The notes: generated from the letters alone by a model not told the origin. Numbered from the stretch's first letter, positions 1 to 10,382 are shown. The stretch is 64,000 nucleotides of DNA from Pedobacter polysacchareus (GCF_019802255.1 NZ_JAHYSS010000002.1:186001-250000), one strand, 5' to 3'. Numbers and translations: made by a program.

Positions 1-1516
1 TATCATTGTCGTGCACAAAAGCGATATTTCCACCGTCCCAAGCTTCAGGAGTAATGTGACCTACCACAAAACCATGCGTACCACCAGAGAAACGACCATC
101 AGTAATTAAAGCCACTGATTTTCCTAATCCTGCACCGATAATCGCAGAAGTTGGTTTCAACATTTCCGGCATCCCAGGAGCACCTTTAGGACCTACCTGT
201 CTGATCACCACTACATCGCCTTTTTTCACTTTACCACTTTGAATTCCTGCGATCAATGATTTTTCACCATCAAATACACGCGCCGGACCTTCAAATCTTT
301 CTCCTTCTTTACCAGAGATCTTCGCTACCGAACCTTTTTCTGCGATGTTACCATATAGCATTTGAAGGTGACCTGTTGCTTTGATCGGGTTGGTTATTGG
401 AAGAATTACTTTTTGAGTATCAAAATCTAAATCTAAAGCGCTTTCCACATTTTCAGCAAGTGTTTTTCCGGTTACGGTGATACAGTCGCCATGAATCAAG
501 CCTACTTTCAAAAGATATTTTAGAATGGCAGGAACACCACCGATTTCATGAACATCCTCCATTAAATAGTTACCACTTGGTTTCAAATCTGCCAATACTG
601 GAGTGGCATCACTTACAGCTTGGAAATCATCCAATTTCAAGGTTAATCCTACTGATTTTGCCATAGCGATTAAGTGCAGTACTGCATTTGTAGAACCACC
701 CAATACCATTACCGTAACCATCGCATTGTGAAATGCTTTCTCTGTCATGATATCTGAAGGAAGGATGTTTTTCTCTAATAAAACACGGATGGCTTTACCG
801 GCAGCTAAACATTCTTCTTTCTTTTCTGCACTCAATGCAGGGTAAGAAGAGCTGTAAGGTAAGCTCATTCCTAAAGCTTCAATTGCTGAAGCCATCGTAT
901 TTGCAGTATACATACCGCCACAAGCACCAGCGCCTGGACAAGTGTTGCGGATGATACCTTGAAAATCTTCTTCTTCTAAATTACCTGCTAACTTTTCGCC
1001 AAGGGCTTCAAAAGCAGATACAATGTTTAACGTTTTTCCTTTATAGTGTCCGGAGTGGATACTTCCACCGTATACCATGATCGCAGGGCGATTTAACCGG
1101 CCCATTGCCATGATAGAACCCGGCATGTTTTTATCACAGCCTGGCAATGCAATCACGCCATCGTAATATTGTCCACCACAAATGGTTTCAATTGAATCTG
1201 CAATTACATCTCTGGAAACCAAAGAATAACGCATTCCATCTGTACCATTAGACATACCATCGCTTACACCGATAGTGCTGAAGGTTAAACCGACCATTCC
1301 ATTATCCCAGACCCCTTCTTTAACGATTTTTGCTAAATCATTTAGGTGCATGTTGCAGGTGTTTCCATCGTATCCCATACTTGCAATGCCGACCTGGGCT
1401 TTGTCCATATCTTCTTTGGTCAAGCCAATTCCATACAACATGGCTTGGGCTGCAGGTTGGGTTGGGTCCTGCGTGAATACTTTACTGTAGCGGTTTAATT
1501 CTGGTGATTGTGACAT
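1..1516 (-). CDS. ilvD: Dihydroxy-acid dehydratase IlvD (3' part missing)
   Basis: IlvD dehydrates 2,3-dihydroxy-3-methylbutanoate and 2,3-dihydroxy-3-methylpentanoate to the 2-oxo acids that become valine, leucine and isoleucine, using an Fe-S cluster in the cytosol. About 505 residues are present and the frame runs off base 1; the family is usually about 560 residues. Visible family motifs include PGCDKNMPG and a cysteine-containing [16 protein letters not shown] stretch that supply cluster ligands, and near the window edge [14 protein letters not shown]. The ATG lies one base past the ilvE stop codon, so the two genes are almost certainly co-translated. Other ilv/leu genes would be expected to the left of the window (inference). 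Confidence 0.95.
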   Translation of the reverse strand, partial: MSQSPELNRYSKVFTQDPTQPAAQAMLYGIGLTKEDMDKAQVGIASMGYDGNTCNMHLNDLAKIVKEGVWDNGMVGLTFSTIGVSDGMSNGTDGMRYSLVSRDVIADSIETICGGQYYDGVIALPGCDKNMPGSIMAMGRLNRPAIMVYGGSIHSGHYKGKTLNIVSAFEALGEKLAGNLEEEDFQGIIRNTCPGAGACGGMYTANTMASAIEALGMSLPYSSSYPALSAEKKEECLAAGKAIRVLLEKNILPSDIMTEKAFHNAMVTVMVLGGSTNAVLHLIAMAKSVGLTLKLDDFQAVSDATPVLADLKPSGNYLMEDVHEIGGVPAILKYLLKVGLIHGDCITVTGKTLAENVESALDLDFDTQKVILPITNPIKATGHLQMLYGNIAEKGSVAKISGKEGERFEGPARVFDGEKSLIAGIQSGKVKKGDVVVIRQVGPKGAPGMPEMLKPTSAIIGAGLGKSVALITDGRFSGGTHGFVVGHITPEAWDGGNIAFVHDND

Positions 1517-1517
1517 A

Positions 1518-2408
1518 TTATATGATTACTTCGTAATTTTGTTTTTCTAACACTAAACATTTGTAAGTGCGTTGTATGGTGGCTCCAACACTATCATTCC
1601 ATCTGATTGGAAACTGATATTCATCTATCGATGCAATTCCTGCGATCTCTGTAGCGGTACCGCAGAAAAAAGCGCTGTCTGCATTTTTCGCATCGGCTAC
1701 CGACAAGTTTTTTTCAATAATTTCTATATCCAGGATATGACATAGCTCAATTACCGTTGCACGGGTGATTCCTGGAAAGATGTTGCCTAGTGGAGGTGTA
1801 TATAATTTTCCGTTTTTCTCGATAAAGATGTTTGCTCCTGGACCTGCAGCGATATGACCGTTACTATCTAATAATAGCGCCTCATCAAATCCATTGCGTT
1901 TTGCTTCAATAGTAGCTAAGGTGGAATTTCCATCATTGCCAGTAACTTTAGCTGCTATAGGAAAAGATTTTGGATTCGGACTTTCATAACTGGACACCCC
2001 AACTTTTAATTGTTCATTACCCGGATAGGCATCCCATTCCCAGGCGCAGATCATGATGGATACCTCTGTAGCCGCAACCATCGACATATTAGGGGCACAG
2101 TATACTAATGGGCGGATGTAAGCATCTTTTAAATTATTCAATTGAAGTAACTTATAGGTTTGCTTGATCAAGTCGTTCACCTCCCATGGAAAAGGTAAGT
2201 TTACCAATTCGGCAGATCTTTTTAATCTTTCAAAATGGTCTCTAGGCTTAAATACACGGGTTCCATTGTGGGTTTGGTACGCCCTGATTCCTTCAAATAC
2301 AGCGTAGCCATAATGGAGCGATTGCTCATATATTTCGGCAGTTGTGTTGGCGGCTTTCTGAAACTTGCCGTTTAAGTATAACACTGTATTTGAATTGACG
2401 TATTTCAT
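1518..2408 (-). CDS. ilvE: Branched-chain amino acid aminotransferase IlvE
   Basis: This 296-residue class IV aminotransferase carries out the last step of valine, leucine and isoleucine synthesis, moving the amino group from glutamate to the branched 2-oxo acid with pyridoxal phosphate. The PLP lysine is in AAKVTGN, followed by the typical stretch [20 protein letters not shown] and by FPGITRATV near the phosphate-binding site. The length is normal for the short bacterial family. The gene is first in an operon with ilvD, which starts one base after its stop. The 5' leader contains a branched-chain-rich leader peptide and a terminator, so expression is probably set by attenuation. Confidence 0.95.
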   Translation of the reverse strand: MKYVNSNTVLYLNGKFQKAANTTAEIYEQSLHYGYAVFEGIRAYQTHNGTRVFKPRDHFERLKRSAELVNLPFPWEVNDLIKQTYKLLQLNNLKDAYIRPLVYCAPNMSMVAATEVSIMICAWEWDAYPGNEQLKVGVSSYESPNPKSFPIAAKVTGNDGNSTLATIEAKRNGFDEALLLDSNGHIAAGPGANIFIEKNGKLYTPPLGNIFPGITRATVIELCHILDIEIIEKNLSVADAKNADSAFFCGTATEIAGIASIDEYQFPIRWNDSVGATIQRTYKCLVLEKQNYEVII

Positions 2409-2453
2409 GTTGGTTAAAGCTAGGTGTCTTGTTGGTTGTGGTATCGGTTCATT

Positions 2454-2481
2454 AAAAAAGCGCCACTTGTGGGGGGCGCTT
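2454..2481 (-). terminator. Attenuator terminator upstream of ilvE
   Basis: On the minus strand a perfect 7-bp stem AAGCGCC / GGCGCTT (bases 2475-2481 with 2458-2464) is followed directly by a run of T (six counting two that can pair), ending about 45 bases before the ilvE ATG. This is a textbook intrinsic terminator inside the untranslated leader, not at the end of a gene. Its left arm can also pair with an identical GGCGCT copy inside the upstream leader peptide gene. Confidence 0.8.
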
Positions 2482-2520
2482 GAGTTTATTTTTGTATTTA
2501 AAATATTCTATTGCAGCGCC
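2482..2520 (-). promoter_or_regulatory. Antiterminator half and spacer of the ilv attenuator
   Basis: Bases 2515-2520 read GGCGCT on the minus strand and fall in the last codons of the leader peptide. The same hexamer forms the right arm of the terminator, so both compete for the AGCGCC left arm (2476-2481). If a ribosome stalls in the Ile/Val/Leu codons, the GGCGCT in the leader is free and can sequester the left arm, preventing termination. If the ribosome reaches the stop at 2508-2510 it covers this hexamer and the terminator forms. The pairing is seen in the sequence; the mechanism is inferred from known amino-acid operon attenuators. Confidence 0.7.
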
Positions 2521-2594
2521 TTATCCTTCTGAATTACCAGCAGAAGAATCACATTAATAATGACAATAATTAAGGCGGTGATGTTAAAGTTCAT
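2508..2594 (-). CDS. ilv operon leader peptide, 28 residues
   Basis: This short ORF starts with ATG at 2594 and stops with TAG at 2508. Of residues 7-21, twelve of fifteen are Ile, Leu or Val, including the runs LIIVII and VILLLVI; the remainder (MNFNIT start and QKDKALQ end) is ordinary. The composition matches the leader peptides of ilv operons such as E. coli IlvL, and the ORF sits directly before a terminator ahead of ilvE. A small membrane peptide is the alternative, but the terminator and the competing hexamer argue for a sensor. A possible minus-strand -7 element TATATTTG lies at 2728-2735, with no clear -33 box. No strong ribosome binding site is seen, as is usual in this phylum. Confidence 0.75.
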   Translation of the reverse strand: MNFNITALIIVIINVILLLVIQKDKALQ

Positions 2595-3061
2595 TTTGTT
2601 GGTCTTTATTAGCAGGTTGTATTTGTTATTGCTTTGTAAATCCAATTTAGGTCTTGTGATCTATACTATCAATAGCTATATACAAATAAATGAAAAAAAA
2701 TATAATTTGTAATTTTTATTTAAAATACAAATATAATATCTTAGAATAGGTGTTTTTAATTGTTTTACGTGGATGCTTCTATACCAATTATGAAATCGGT
2801 ATTCGGTATAGGTATTATGCTTGCATTGTATTTTCTCTCATTTTCTGCCTAAAATTGGAGAATGGTCAAAAAAGTTGAAGAAAATACGACTAAAATAGGG
2901 GTAGGGAACCAAATAAAAATTGGTGGTTTTTTCAGGGCAATAAAAACAACTCCTGGTGCTAAGTTTAGAATTGAGGAGTGTTCATTTTACAGAATGATAG
3001 GCATAGGTCAAAAGTGGAGTATGCTTAAAGAGGAGCTGCGATGATCCTAAAAATCCAGGGC
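2595..3061. other. Intergenic stretch between the ilv leader and the atpC terminator
   Basis: This AT-rich region separates the ilv attenuator from the atpDC operon. It holds the candidate -7 element at 2728-2735 (minus) and a 60-codon plus-strand frame at 2862-3044 whose product (it begins MVKKVEENTTKIGVG) I do not recognise. That frame has no convincing promoter or ribosome binding site, although the hairpin at 3062-3098 would also terminate a plus-strand transcript. I treat it as probably not a gene. Confidence 0.4.
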
Positions 3062-3098
3062 AAAAAAAAAAGGATGTCGTTTCGGACATCCTTTTTTT
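3062..3098 (-). terminator. Bidirectional intrinsic terminator after atpC
   Basis: An 8-bp perfect stem AGGATGTC / GACATCCT (3071-3078 with 3085-3092) with a six-base loop is flanked by an A-run on the left and a T-run on the right. It can therefore end transcripts in both directions. It lies just beyond the atpC stop codon. Confidence 0.9.
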
Positions 3099-3113
3099 AT
3101 TATGCTTTAAATA

Positions 3114-3362
3114 TTAAGCAACCCCTTCGGCTAGAACAATAATCTTATTTTTCAAAACCTCTACAACGCCACCTTTAATACTAAAGGTTTCATCGCCTGT
3201 TTTGGTTTTAACAATTACTGGTCCGTCTTCTAAGGTTGAGATAATAGGAGCATGGTCATGCAAAATTTGAAATGAACCCATGGTACCTGGTACAGTAACA
3301 GCTGTTACTTCGCCTTCAAAGACTTTTTTATCTGGTGTTAATATTTCTAGTGTCATATTCAA
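3114..3362 (-). CDS. atpC: F1Fo ATP synthase epsilon subunit, short form
   Basis: AtpC is the epsilon subunit of the F1 central stalk and couples rotation to catalysis on the inner face of the membrane. The 82 residues cover only the N-terminal beta-sandwich domain (LTPDKKVFEGEVTAVTVPG, then GSFQILHDHAPIIS and IKGGVVEV). The C-terminal helical hairpin, which inhibits ATP hydrolysis in longer homologues of about 130-140 residues, is absent. Short forms of this kind are usual in Bacteroidota. It lies 16 bases downstream of atpD in the same operon and is followed by a strong terminator. The remaining ATP synthase genes are not in the window. Confidence 0.93.
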   Translation of the reverse strand: MNMTLEILTPDKKVFEGEVTAVTVPGTMGSFQILHDHAPIISTLEDGPVIVKTKTGDETFSIKGGVVEVLKNKIIVLAEGVA

Positions 3363-3378
3363 AGTGTATGCGCTTTAA

Positions 3379-4902
<1,524 letters not shown>

Positions 4903-4954
4903 TTATAAATATCAAAATGTTAAAGGCCGTTTTCAGAGCCCACAATTCGGTTTG

Positions 4955-4962
4955 CAAAGTTA
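4955..4962 (-). promoter_or_regulatory. Candidate -7 element for atpDC
   Basis: The minus strand reads TAACTTTG, which fits the Bacteroidota -7 consensus TAnnTTTG, about 70 bases before the atpD ATG. I see no clear TTTG at the expected 19-20 base distance upstream, so this is a half-site call. Confidence 0.4.
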
Positions 4963-5123
4963 AGATTTTTCAACATAAATTGCATATATAAATAAAAAGT
5001 TTTTCCACAGTTTTTAAATCAATATTTTAGCCGGTACAAAACAAGGTACGAACATGCCGTTTTTGACGTTAAAAAGAGCGTATTTGTGGCCGTACATTTA
5101 TCATAAGGAAAGCGTAGAAATTC

Positions 5124-6032
5124 ATGAAAACAATACTAGTAACGGGTAGCAATGGCCTTTTAGGGCAGAAAATCACAGAAAGAATCCTCGCAGGAAAACA
5201 GTTTAACCTGATCGCGACCGCAAAAGGGGAGAACCGTTATCCAATTAAAGAAGGATATGTTTATGCCGAAATGGATATTCTGGACGCTGCTAATGTGGAA
5301 GAAATTGTAGCGAAATATAGACCCGATGCCATCATTCATACGGCGGCAATGACCAATGTGGATACCTGCGAAGCTCAAAAAGAGCTGGCTTATGCGCTAA
5401 ATGTGAAAGCAGTGGAGACACTTATTGCCGTTTGTGAAAAATTCGATACGCAATTAGTTCATTTGTCTACAGATTTCGTGTTTGATGGCGAAAATGGCCC
5501 TTATGATGAAGAAGCGCCTACCTGTCCTTTAAGTTATTATGGACAAACTAAAGTAGAAGCCGAGCAAGCACTGCAAAAGTCAAATGGTAAATGGGCAGTG
5601 CTGAGAACAATTATAGTGTATGGTATCGTGAGTGACATGAGTCGTAGTAATATCGTACTATGGGCAAAAGGTGCTTTAGAAAAAGGACAGCCTATTAATG
5701 TAGTCAACGACCAATGGCGCATGCCAACTCTGGCAGAAGATTTAGCTGATTGCTGTCTGCTGGCAGTAGAAAAAAATGCACAAGGCATATATAATGCTTC
5801 TGGAAAAGATATGATGAGCATTTCGGAATTAGTGGCTAGGGTTGCCGATTTCTGGAACCTGGATAAAGGACTGATTAAAGAAATCTCAGCTGAAACTTTA
5901 AACCAAACCGCTAAGCGTCCGGTGAGAACCGGCTTCATCCTGGATAAAACCATCCGTGACCTAGGCTATGCACCGCATTCCTTCGAAGAAGGATTGGCCT
6001 TATTAGCGACACAATTACCAGCAACCGTTTAA
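5124..6032 (+). CDS. RmlD-like NAD(P)-dependent sugar-nucleotide reductase
   Basis: This 302-residue extended short-chain dehydrogenase resembles dTDP-4-dehydrorhamnose reductase (RmlD/RfbD substrate-binding family). The nucleotide-binding glycine motif TGSNGLLG is at the N-terminus, VDTCEAQKELAYALNV and HLSTDFVFDG follow, and the YxxxK active-site pair appears as YYGQTK. No other rhamnose genes adjoin it, so the true substrate is open; stand-alone members of this family in Bacteroidota are common. It is divergent from atpD and is followed after 19 bases by the peroxiredoxin gene, suggesting one transcript. Confidence 0.8.
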   Translation: MKTILVTGSNGLLGQKITERILAGKQFNLIATAKGENRYPIKEGYVYAEMDILDAANVEEIVAKYRPDAIIHTAAMTNVDTCEAQKELAYALNVKAVETLIAVCEKFDTQLVHLSTDFVFDGENGPYDEEAPTCPLSYYGQTKVEAEQALQKSNGKWAVLRTIIVYGIVSDMSRSNIVLWAKGALEKGQPINVVNDQWRMPTLAEDLADCCLLAVEKNAQGIYNASGKDMMSISELVARVADFWNLDKGLIKEISAETLNQTAKRPVRTGFILDKTIRDLGYAPHSFEEGLALLATQLPATV

Positions 6033-6051
6033 ATTCTTAATTATATATACT

Positions 6052-6516
6052 ATGGCATTACAAGTTGGCGATCAAGCCCCGGATTTCAAATTATTCAGCT
6101 CAGACCTGAAAGAAGTAGCCTTATCTGATTATAAAGGAAGGAAATTAGTCATCCATTTCTTCCCATTGGCGTTTACAGGAGTATGTACTGCCCAATTATG
6201 CACCATGAGAGATAGCTTTGGTTATTATGAAGGAATGAATGCAGATGTCGTAGGTATTTCTGTGGATTCTCCTTTTACCCTGGCTAAATTTAAAGAAGAT
6301 CAAAGCTACCAGTTCCCTTTACTTTCTGATTTTAACAAAGAAGTATCTCAGGCCTACGGTGCTTTTTACGAAGATTTCGCATTTAATATGAAAGGAATTT
6401 CAAAAAGAGCTGCTTTTGTGATCGATGAAGAAGGAAAAGTTATTCATGCAGAAGTTTTAGAAGATGCAGGGAATATGCCTGATTTTGACGCAATTAAGCG
6501 CTCAATTGAAGCCTAA
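6052..6516 (+). CDS. Peroxiredoxin of the AhpC/TSA (PrxQ/AhpE-like) type
   Basis: This 154-residue thioredoxin-fold enzyme reduces hydrogen peroxide and organic peroxides in the cytosol. The peroxidatic cysteine is in PLAFTGVCTAQLC, with a second cysteine five residues later, the spacing seen in PrxQ/BCP proteins that form an intramolecular disulfide. The PLAFTG wording is closer to AhpE. The usual start APDFKLFSSD and the C-terminal FVIDEEGKVIHAEV are intact. It is likely co-transcribed with the reductase upstream and is followed by the tRNA promoter. Confidence 0.9.
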   Translation: MALQVGDQAPDFKLFSSDLKEVALSDYKGRKLVIHFFPLAFTGVCTAQLCTMRDSFGYYEGMNADVVGISVDSPFTLAKFKEDQSYQFPLLSDFNKEVSQAYGAFYEDFAFNMKGISKRAAFVIDEEGKVIHAEVLEDAGNMPDFDAIKRSIEA

Positions 6517-6561
6517 TCGCAGTTTTTAAGCAGTAGTGTTTGAAGTTTTTTTTAAATAAAG

Positions 6562-6592
6562 TTTGTATTTTCAATTTCAAACACTACTTTTG
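6562..6592 (+). promoter_or_regulatory. Consensus promoter for the tRNA-Arg pair
   Basis: TTTG at 6562-6565, exactly 19 bases, then TACTTTTG at 6585-6592 match the Bacteroidota vegetative promoter (TTTG, 19, TAnnTTTG) without a mismatch. Transcription would start near 6599, about 27 bases before the first tRNA. Confidence 0.85.
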
Positions 6593-6625
6593 CAGTCCAA
6601 TAACGAAACAACGTTTGAAGGAAAT

Positions 6626-6699
6626 GCATTTGTAGCTCAATTGGATAGAGCATCTCACTACGGATGAGAAGGTTTGGGGTTCGAATCCCTACAAGTGCA
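6626..6699 (+). tRNA. tRNA-Arg (anticodon ACG), copy 1
   Basis: The 74-base sequence folds into a full cloverleaf. The acceptor stem is GCATTTG / CAAGTGC, the D stem is GCTC / GAGC, and the anticodon stem is TCTCA / TGAGA around loop CTACGGA with anticodon ACG (after inosine modification this would read CGU/CGC/CGA). The T arm carries the loop TTCGAAT. The 3' CCA is not encoded. Confidence 0.95.
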
Positions 6700-6701
6700 C
6701 G

Positions 6702-6732
6702 AAAAACCTTAGAGAAATCTAAGGTTTTTTTT
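6702..6732 (+). terminator. Terminator after tRNA-Arg copy 1
   Basis: The hairpin CCTTAGA-GAAA-TCTAAGG (6707-6724), extended by A/T pairs and followed by a run of T, lies two bases after the tRNA. The same hairpin core recurs after copy 2 and again at 24281. Confidence 0.88.
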
Positions 6733-6790
6733 GTTGATCTTTTCGATTATAGGTTGTATAGCCGCTGTCGATATCATGCAAATACAAATT

Positions 6791-6864
6791 GCATTTGTAG
6801 CTCAATTGGATAGAGCATCTCACTACGGATGAGAAGGTTTGGGGTTCGAATCCCTACAAGTGCA
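6791..6864 (+). tRNA. tRNA-Arg (anticodon ACG), copy 2
   Basis: This is base-for-base identical to copy 1 over all 74 positions, and begins 91 bases after that copy ends. It is also followed by a near-identical terminator, so tRNA and terminator were duplicated as a unit of roughly 100 bases. No separate promoter is evident, and readthrough of the first terminator would be needed unless a weak one exists at 6735-6790. Confidence 0.95.
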
Positions 6865-6867
6865 CTG

Positions 6868-6896
6868 AAGACCTTAGAGAAATCTAAGGTCTTTTT
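6868..6896 (+). terminator. Terminator after tRNA-Arg copy 2
   Basis: The 9-bp stem GACCTTAGA / TCTAAGGTC with a GAAA tetraloop (6870-6891) is followed by five T. It differs from the first copy only in the base pairs next to the T-run. Confidence 0.88.
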
Positions 6897-7111
6897 GTTT
6901 TTTAAGTATTTTGATCTAATTCCTTATATTTAAGAAACCAATCTTTTTACCGTTGTAATTCTATTTTGTTTTTATCTTAACTTTTATTTGGCTGCAGATG
7001 ATCAGTTCTTGTACGTCTCAAGATTGAAAGTATTACTATCACATCTGCGCCAATTTGGAAATTTGAATTTTCTAAGAATTCGATTAATTGTATTAAAAGT
7101 ACCTTGTTTAA

Positions 7112-8725
7112 TTACTTCCCTGAAATTGCTTGAACTCTGCTATTGCCAGGATATACCTTTATAAAACGAACACCATGTGGATTAACTTCCGTTGAGAATT
7201 CCTTATCGGATTTGGCAACATCCTGTTGTCTCCATAAATCACGTACCTTTTGCTCTCCACGCAAACCTAAAGTTTTCCAGTTAACAGTCATCTTCTCTAC
7301 CTTCTTTCCAAGGTTAAAAAGACCTACAGCCATAGCACCATCTTCAAGCGGCTTAGCATACACAACTGTTTCTCCATTCTGAGCAATCATCATCCCGAAC
7401 TTGCCAAGAGGATCTTGATTCACATCAATAACTTCATCATTAGTCAGTAAGCTGATTGTAAAATCGTCTAATTGAGCCATATCGCAACCGATTAACAATG
7501 GCGCAGAAAGTAAGCACCATAAACTGATGTGTGTATATTGTTCATCAGGAGTAAGCTTCGTATAATGCAATTTAGGTCCCCAGCCAACCATACCCACGAC
7601 CAACATGTCTGGGTCTACCCAGTGCCCAGGACCAGAAAAAGTAGCCCATTTGGTTTGATTAAAGCCCAACAGGGACATTCTTTCCCAGGTATCCTTAATG
7701 TCGCCAGTGGTTCTCCAGCTATTGGCCATTTTCTCCCATTGTGTTGCATCCCCATATGGAGCACTGTTCGATAGGCTATATACCAGGTCACGTTTGTAGG
7801 AACGTAAAGCATCCATCATCTCTTTAACATGGTATACATCATTAGGATTCCAATCGTATTTCAAATAATCCATACCCCAGTCATTCCACTGCTGTACATC
7901 ATTTTTTACAAATGAGTATTTACCATGATGATAGTTTATGCCATGTTTTTCTTTTCCCTGAGGATCTACAAAACGATAAAATTCATTGTGTTTGCCTTGT
8001 TTCACCCAGTCGTATGTGCCATCCACATTGTTCGAATAAGCACCAACATGACCAGCGTAAGTTCCAACCCATGGGCCAGAGTATATACCTATTTTTAATC
8101 CCATCTGATGTACGTCATCAGCCAAGGCTTTCATGTCAGGAAATTTAGAGTTGGGCATTACCGCATTGTATTTTCCACCTCTTAATCCTTGCCACCCATC
8201 GTCTATGTTGATGTATTGCCAACCATGATTAATCAAGCCTTTATCCACCATAGCTTTGGCCGAGCTCATCACCTTTTCCTGACTCACTGCATCACCCCAA
8301 CAGTTCCAGCTATTCCAGCCCATAGGTGGTGTTAGTGCTATTTGATCTCCAACTACTATACGAAAGGCCCGCTTTGATTCTCCCAAGGCGTTCTTCGCGG
8401 ATAGAGTTACTTCATATATCCCTCGTTTCAAAAGCTTACCTGTGATACGGCCAGTAGCGGGATCTAGATTTAATCCTTTGGGTAAATTCTGTACGCCAAA
8501 ACGCATCGGACGAATCCCTGTAGCAGGGATGGTATAAAGAAAAACAGAACCCGGACGAATGCCAAATATTTTAGCGCCATTGATTCGCGGAGTTTGTGCC
8601 GGGGCAGGAGTAAGGATGTATTTTTTTAACGTATCCGGAGCACCTTGTGCTTTTACCATATTGTTGGTTAGACATAGGATTCCGAAGGAAAGTAAGCAGG
8701 TTGTTATTAACTGTTTCTTCATCAT
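7112..8725 (-). CDS. Secreted GH27 alpha-galactosidase with N-terminal Ig-like domain
   Basis: This 537-residue enzyme should release terminal alpha-galactose (or a related sugar) outside the cytoplasm. A signal peptide ends near QGAPDT. Residues about 50-125 form a putative Ig-like (He_PIG type) module (LNLDPATGRITGKLL). From about 135 the GH27 barrel starts with PPMGWNSWNCWGD, then YINIDDGWQ. The nucleophile Asp is in YLKYDW, and the acid/base Asp lies in SWRTTGDIKDTW. GCDMAQLDDFT and a C-terminal beta domain follow. It is last in the polysaccharide utilisation operon, 12 bases after the beta-helix gene, so its substrate is probably a galactose-decorated glycan. Related GH27 specificities such as beta-L-arabinopyranosidase cannot be excluded. 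Confidence 0.9.
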   Translation of the reverse strand: MMKKQLITTCLLSFGILCLTNNMVKAQGAPDTLKKYILTPAPAQTPRINGAKIFGIRPGSVFLYTIPATGIRPMRFGVQNLPKGLNLDPATGRITGKLLKRGIYEVTLSAKNALGESKRAFRIVVGDQIALTPPMGWNSWNCWGDAVSQEKVMSSAKAMVDKGLINHGWQYINIDDGWQGLRGGKYNAVMPNSKFPDMKALADDVHQMGLKIGIYSGPWVGTYAGHVGAYSNNVDGTYDWVKQGKHNEFYRFVDPQGKEKHGINYHHGKYSFVKNDVQQWNDWGMDYLKYDWNPNDVYHVKEMMDALRSYKRDLVYSLSNSAPYGDATQWEKMANSWRTTGDIKDTWERMSLLGFNQTKWATFSGPGHWVDPDMLVVGMVGWGPKLHYTKLTPDEQYTHISLWCLLSAPLLIGCDMAQLDDFTISLLTNDEVIDVNQDPLGKFGMMIAQNGETVVYAKPLEDGAMAVGLFNLGKKVEKMTVNWKTLGLRGEQKVRDLWRQQDVAKSDKEFSTEVNPHGVRFIKVYPGNSRVQAISGK

Positions 8726-8737
8726 AAATTATTGTTT

Positions 8738-10345
8738 TTAGTATCCGATTGATTTTAAAGCTTGTTTACCTAATCGTTCTTCCAATTGAGTTAAATACAA
8801 GCTGGAAGGGCCAACCTGAACATTTTGAGAGTCAAAGATGCCTTCTGGTAAGGTCGGACCCGAGTTGTTAAAAGGTCTTGGTAGTGGCATACTTTTTCCT
8901 TTGCTGCCGATTACCCAATTGTAAGTACCTGGAGGAATTTGGTTTACATAGCTGTTGGCTTCGCAATTCCAGGCGACAGACCAGGCAGTCCCCCAACCAT
9001 GGCCAGAGCCCATGCTACCTCTGTTTTTGAAATCCATGCCACCATTTGGTGCTTTACAGTTATCTAAAAGCATACCAGTGCTCCAACGTTGATGCCCTTC
9101 AATACGGCCATTGCCAGTAAAATTGCAGTTCAGGAAAACAATGGGACCTGTTTGTCCGGCTCCTAATGCCACATACCAGATATTATCACCAGCTACCGAA
9201 CATTGGTCTAACAACACTTGTCCGGCATTCGGTGCGAATTCTGCTGGTTTAGAAGCTCCTTCATGTAAGGCTTTACGAACAACGGATACACGTTGAAGAG
9301 TAATTCTGCGACCACCAATTCCAACACTTTCCATGGTTTCCATCAAGTCTAAATCTTTTAGCCAGCAATCCTCGCCATTCAGTCTTAGTCCATAATAAAG
9401 CGCCTTGGTGTGATTAACTGCCTGTGGTGGAGATACAATGCGTAAACTCTCCACACCTGCTTGTTTAAGCCGTTTTACATCATTTGCCAGTACAAGGGTA
9501 GTTTCATCATTGGTATAGGTTGCATCATAGGAATCCACTAAGGGTACATCTACTGTGATTTTATGACCATCTATGGCTGCAATACGACGTTCAGTGATCA
9601 ATAAAGAACCTGTTTTAATCCAGGTTTGGGGCTTGCCATCACGTACTAAATCATTCATTTGCATAAATTTTACCCACTTTTCTGTCACAGGTTTTCTAAC
9701 CTCGACATTGTCTCCAACTTTAAAACCAGAAGCATCTGCTACGTTAAAACTCATACTTCCGGCAGGGATATACTTATCCATTATTTTAATGGGTTTTTCG
9801 GCTTCATCGGCATTGCCTAAACGGTTACCAACGCGCTGATTAAGTCCCTTTGATAAAGTGATCGCGGGGTGCTTTTCACCGCTCATCAAAATGATACTTC
9901 CTGTTGCTGATTTACCACTTCCACGAAGTACAACACCATCGGCCATGATCTTTATCGTTTTAGAACAAGGGTAGGTTCCAGGCGCTAATAAAACAGCTCC
10001 ACGAAAACCATCTTTACCTAAGGGCATTGCAGCTACTTTGTCAATAGCCGCTTGAATTAGCGCAGTGCAATCCGCATTTGCATCACTTAGCGGTTTAACG
10101 GCTACCTTTACTGCAACATCAGGTAGTGCTATACCACCACCCATATAACCAGCATAAGAGAAATCCATGATGCGGTCTCCCTTCGCACTTTTTTTATAAA
10201 CCAATTTACCATCCGCTCCAAGGTAAACCCATTCACTTTTTCCTGGTTCTTTTTCTTTTTTCGGCGCTGTGACCCATGCAATAGTATTCGTCGGTAATAA
10301 AAATAGCATCAAGCTTATTTTTACTACTGAAATTTTTAAATCCAT
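8738..10345 (-). CDS. Secreted right-handed beta-helix protein (pectate-lyase-like fold)
   Basis: This 535-residue protein has a signal peptide and the pattern of the pectate lyase 3 / GH28-related superfamily. DCTALIQAAIDKVAAM and GAVLLAPGTYPCSKTIKI precede VVLRGSG at residues about 95-145, and the rest is regularly spaced beta-helix rungs (ITLQRVSVV, VLLDQCSVAG, IVFLNCNFTG, MLLDNCKAPNG). I cannot identify catalytic residues, so lyase, glycosidase and non-enzymatic roles remain possible. It sits between susD and the GH27 gene in the operon, which suggests a job in breaking the same glycan. A stem-loop in the 91 bp gap upstream separates it from susD. Confidence 0.7.
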   Translation of the reverse strand: MDLKISVVKISLMLFLLPTNTIAWVTAPKKEKEPGKSEWVYLGADGKLVYKKSAKGDRIMDFSYAGYMGGGIALPDVAVKVAVKPLSDANADCTALIQAAIDKVAAMPLGKDGFRGAVLLAPGTYPCSKTIKIMADGVVLRGSGKSATGSIILMSGEKHPAITLSKGLNQRVGNRLGNADEAEKPIKIMDKYIPAGSMSFNVADASGFKVGDNVEVRKPVTEKWVKFMQMNDLVRDGKPQTWIKTGSLLITERRIAAIDGHKITVDVPLVDSYDATYTNDETTLVLANDVKRLKQAGVESLRIVSPPQAVNHTKALYYGLRLNGEDCWLKDLDLMETMESVGIGGRRITLQRVSVVRKALHEGASKPAEFAPNAGQVLLDQCSVAGDNIWYVALGAGQTGPIVFLNCNFTGNGRIEGHQRWSTGMLLDNCKAPNGGMDFKNRGSMGSGHGWGTAWSVAWNCEANSYVNQIPPGTYNWVIGSKGKSMPLPRPFNNSGPTLPEGIFDSQNVQVGPSSLYLTQLEERLGKQALKSIGY

Positions 10346-10382
10346 ATTTTTCGTAGTTAATTGTTTTTTATTGGCGATAAAT

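Noticed and set aside
2862..3044. 60-codon plus-strand gene between ilvE and atpC
   Set aside because: No recognised product, no promoter or ribosome binding signal of note, and only the shared bidirectional terminator speaks for it.
5005..5016. Single DnaA-like box in the atpD upstream region
   Set aside because: TTTTCCACA departs from consensus and stands alone, so it is likely chance.
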